Shown piece after piece: positions 58,909 to 60,770 of a DNA stretch of 60,770 bases. The DNA is from an uncultured Eubacteriales bacterium (lineage in GTDB: Bacteria > Bacillota > Clostridia > Christensenellales > Aristaeellaceae): the NCBI GenBank assembly GCA_900320085.1, contig ONRC01000030.1, positions 364 to 61,133 of the forward strand, in the 5' to 3' direction. The position numbers and the translations under genes are program-made. Position 1 is the stretch's first letter; every line of letters starts with the position of its first letter. The notes below the pieces were generated by a model that had not been told where the DNA came from, did not search any database, and was given only the letters and a program-made list of their open reading frames with translations.

Positions 58909-59381
58909 TTTTCGTGATCGTGGGGTCCCAGAAGTTTCCCTTTGACCGGCTGATCCGGGAGGTGGACCGGCTGAAAGAAACGGGCGTGATTGCCGATGAA
59001 GTGGTCGCCCAGATCGGCGCGTCAGGCTATGAACCCCAGCATTTGAAGTGGCAGCGGTTCATGGACAAGAGCGACTTTGACGCGGCGATTGCCGCCTGCG
59101 ATCTGCTGATCACCCACGCGGGCGAGGGCTCCATCATGACGGGGCTGCTGAAAGGAAAGAAGGTCATCGCCGTGCCGCGGTACGAAAAATACGGCGAGCA
59201 CGTGAGCGACCATCAGCTGGAAATCGCCCGGGCGCTGGAAAAGCAGCGCTGCATCGTGAACGTGGAGGACATTGGGCAGCTGGAAAGCACTGTGCGGAAT
59301 ATTGACCAAACAGAACTGAAACCCTACCGGTCCGGCAACGACAGCATCATCCACTTGCTGCGGGAGTTTATCGGAGATTGA
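58905..59381 (+). CDS. PssE/ALG13-like glycosyltransferase subunit
   Basis: A 158-residue catalytic half homologous to PssE, Cps14G and ALG13 (IVGSQKFPFDRLIREVD, VVAQIGASGY, ITHAGEGSIMTGLLKGKKVIAVPRY, EHVSDHQLEIARAL). The HAGEGS loop binds the UDP-sugar donor. Start is TTG 58905, chosen because GGGAGGG precedes it and the strand IFVIVGSQ starts the fold. It overlaps the PssD stop (TTGA). Confidence 0.92.
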   Translation: MIFVIVGSQKFPFDRLIREVDRLKETGVIADEVVAQIGASGYEPQHLKWQRFMDKSDFDAAIAACDLLITHAGEGSIMTGLLKGKKVIAVPRYEKYGEHVSDHQLEIARALEKQRCIVNVEDIGQLESTVRNIDQTELKPYRSGNDSIIHLLREFIGD

Positions 59382-59384
59382 GCC

Positions 59385-60539
59385 ATGAAGGTGTTCTGGT
59401 ACTGCGAAAAATGGCAGCCCGGCGGGATTCAGCGGGTGCAGGTGAACCTGCTGCCGTATTTTGATGCAAAAGAAATGCAGTTTGATCTGGCGTTCAGCGA
59501 GGACGATACCGCGCTGTTCGATGATAAAATCCGGGAAGCGGAGGCCAGAAAATTACTGACGCTGAGCAAGCGTTACGACAGCCCCGGGAGGCGAACCGTA
59601 GCAAATTTCTTTGCTTTGCGCCGCATCCTGCGGGACGGACATTACGACGCGGCACACTTCAACGCCTGCCATGGGGTGGAATTGATCTATCTGTTCTGGG
59701 CGTGGATGTACCGCGTGCCGGTGCGCATCGTCCACGCCCGGAACAACAATATCGGCGCGGGCGGCAAAACAAGGCCGGTGAAGGTGCTGGCCCATCGGAT
59801 ATGCAAGCGTCTCTTCGGCTGGATGGCGACGGTTTGGCTGGCCAATTCAGACCTGTCGGCTGAATGGCTGTTCCGCAAAGCAGATAGCCGCAGGGGCCGG
59901 GTGCGCATCCTGAAAAACGGCATTGACGCGAAAGCATTCGCCTTTGATCCTATCGAAAGGGAGCAAACACGAAAAGCGCTTGGACTGGAAAACGCCTTTG
60001 TGGTCGGTCACGTGGGGCAGTTCAGTTATCAGAAAAACCATGCATTTTTACTGGATGTGTTCGTGGAAATCGCGAAGCGGGAGCCGAACGCCCGCCTGCT
60101 GCTGGTGGGCGAAGGAGATGGAAAAGCGACGGTTCTGAAACAGGCGCAAAGGTTGAATGTTTCTGACAAAGTGATTTTCTACGGGGCGGCGGAGAATGTG
60201 CCGCCCCTGCTCTGGGCGATGGACGCTTTCGTGTTCCCCTCCCACTTCGAGGGCTGCGGCAACGCGCTGCTGGAAGCCCAGGCGGCGGGGCTTCCCTGCT
60301 TGGCTTCAAAGGACGTGATTCCCGAAAGCGTCGCCGTAACCCCACTGCTGCATTGGCTCCCACTGTCCGATGGCCCGGGAACCTGGGCCGAAGCGATCCT
60401 TGCAAATCGGGACAATGCTCCGCGTCGGCCTCACGAAAATGAAATCATCCAGGCAGGCTATGATCTTTCGGCAATGGCGGACAGGCTGAAAAAGATATAC
60501 CATGGGGTCAGGGAGTCAGAAATATCAAGGACACTTTAA
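59385..60539 (+). CDS. GT4 family glycosyltransferase
   Basis: A 384-residue GT-B glycosyltransferase: N-terminal acceptor domain starting KVFWYCEKWQPGGIQRVQVNLL, and C-terminal donor domain with VGHVGQFSYQKNHAFLLDVF, LLLVGEGDGK, VIFYGAAENVPPLLWAMDAFVFPSHFEGCGNALLEAQAAGLPCLAS (the E-x7-E motif). It extends the exopolysaccharide repeat unit with an unknown sugar. Its last residues and TAA stop are supplied by the terminus of repeat copy D (GGACACTTTAA), so the original C-terminus may have been altered by that element. Confidence 0.93.
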   Translation: MKVFWYCEKWQPGGIQRVQVNLLPYFDAKEMQFDLAFSEDDTALFDDKIREAEARKLLTLSKRYDSPGRRTVANFFALRRILRDGHYDAAHFNACHGVELIYLFWAWMYRVPVRIVHARNNNIGAGGKTRPVKVLAHRICKRLFGWMATVWLANSDLSAEWLFRKADSRRGRVRILKNGIDAKAFAFDPIEREQTRKALGLENAFVVGHVGQFSYQKNHAFLLDVFVEIAKREPNARLLLVGEGDGKATVLKQAQRLNVSDKVIFYGAAENVPPLLWAMDAFVFPSHFEGCGNALLEAQAAGLPCLASKDVIPESVAVTPLLHWLPLSDGPGTWAEAILANRDNAPRRPHENEIIQAGYDLSAMADRLKKIYHGVRESEISRTL

Positions 60540-60770
60540 ATCACTAAGGGAAACTCTGGGGCTATTCGCCCCAGACCCCAACCAGGGTCCTGAGGACCCT
60601 GGACCCGTACTTGGCGAAATAACGTAGTTGGGAAAAGCAGACAAGCTCCGCATGCCGCGCTGGGAGTACGAAAAGTTTGAGGGCTTCTGGCCCAAGAAAG
60701 CCTGGGAACATCCGAGAGGGAAAATTCATTTTCCCCCTCGGATGATTCCCTGGCTTTCCCCGGATGCAAA
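60529..60770 (-). repeat. Palindrome-rich repeat, copy D (cut by the window end)
   Basis: Reverse-oriented copy starting GGACACTTTAAATCAC, then CTGGGGC/GCCCCAG, CCAGGGTCC/GGACCCTGG and the GGGGAAAAT hairpin, as in copies A-C. It continues past the right edge. Confidence 0.85.

Overview
The window looks like a chromosomal segment of an anaerobic, high-GC (roughly 55-60 % by eye) Firmicute of the class Clostridia, probably from gut or rumen. The reasons are strong AGGAGG-type ribosome binding sites, TTGACA/TATAAT promoters, a Gram-positive style PurR box pair, an MgtE transporter, LplABC-type sugar transporters, a DUF1934/UPF0173 pair and a PssD/PssE exopolysaccharide cassette. The assignment is inference; no rRNA or phylogenetic marker is present.

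Layout. 1-2.1 kb: a PurR-type operator and promoter facing out of the left edge, then mgtE with a long leader. 2.1-10.8 kb: a minus-strand sugar locus consisting of a LacI regulator, a DUF3592 protein, two ABC permeases, a solute-binding lipoprotein and a GH2 beta-galactosidase. The lipoprotein gene has an in-frame TGA exactly where the lipobox cysteine should be. 10.8-11.3 kb: a five-tRNA operon (Val, Asp, Phe, Gly, Cys). 11.35-20.9 kb: a nearly complete aromatic amino-acid operon (aroF, tyrA, aroB, aroA, aroC, pheA, aroE-aroK fusion, aroQ). It is preceded by a Phe/Tyr-rich leader peptide and terminator, and a membrane ferredoxin gene of different base composition sits inside it. 21-22.9 kb: a secreted esterase and an FdhD-like protein. 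23-29.4 kb: tatB, tatA and tatC, an ECF sigma/anti-sigma pair, then a Tat-signal polyferredoxin and an aldehyde:ferredoxin oxidoreductase family (YdhV-like) enzyme behind a structured leader that may be a molybdenum/tungsten cofactor riboswitch. 29.5-40.4 kb: mostly poorly known proteins: a coiled-coil parvulin-like membrane protein, a secreted protein with seven Cys-x-x-Cys repeats, zinc-ribbon proteins and small regulators. 40.5-46.8 kb: Mrp ATPase, a 1114-residue acyl/AMP ligase-ACP-alpha-oxoamine synthase fusion, a short-chain dehydrogenase and a GNAT. 47-56.6 kb: a giant cyclic beta-1,2-glucan synthase-like protein and pgi. 56.8-60.5 kb: an exopolysaccharide operon (UXS-type epimerase, polyprenyl-phosphate sugar transferase, PssD, PssE, GT4).

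Genes that appear to work together. (a) FdhD-like protein, TatABC, Tat-targeted ferredoxin and AOR form a candidate exported tungsten/molybdenum oxidoreductase system. (b) The SDR plus the ligase-ACP-AOS fusion look like a self-contained route to a long-chain amino-ketone or amino-alcohol lipid, analogous to the first two steps of sphingoid base synthesis. (c) The aromatic operon seems to be controlled by translation of a 19-residue Phe/Tyr leader.

The intergenic DNA is rich in repeats. There are four copies of a 430-500 bp palindrome-rich element whose hairpins vary in a compensatory way, two opposite copies of a 222 bp inverted-repeat element, heptad (AGAGTTC-like) arrays, a 'TCATCCCGAG' inverted repeat, and a 346 bp structured block that has split a terminator hairpin and is flanked by 25 bp direct repeats. 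No CRISPR, rRNA, transposase or phage gene was seen.
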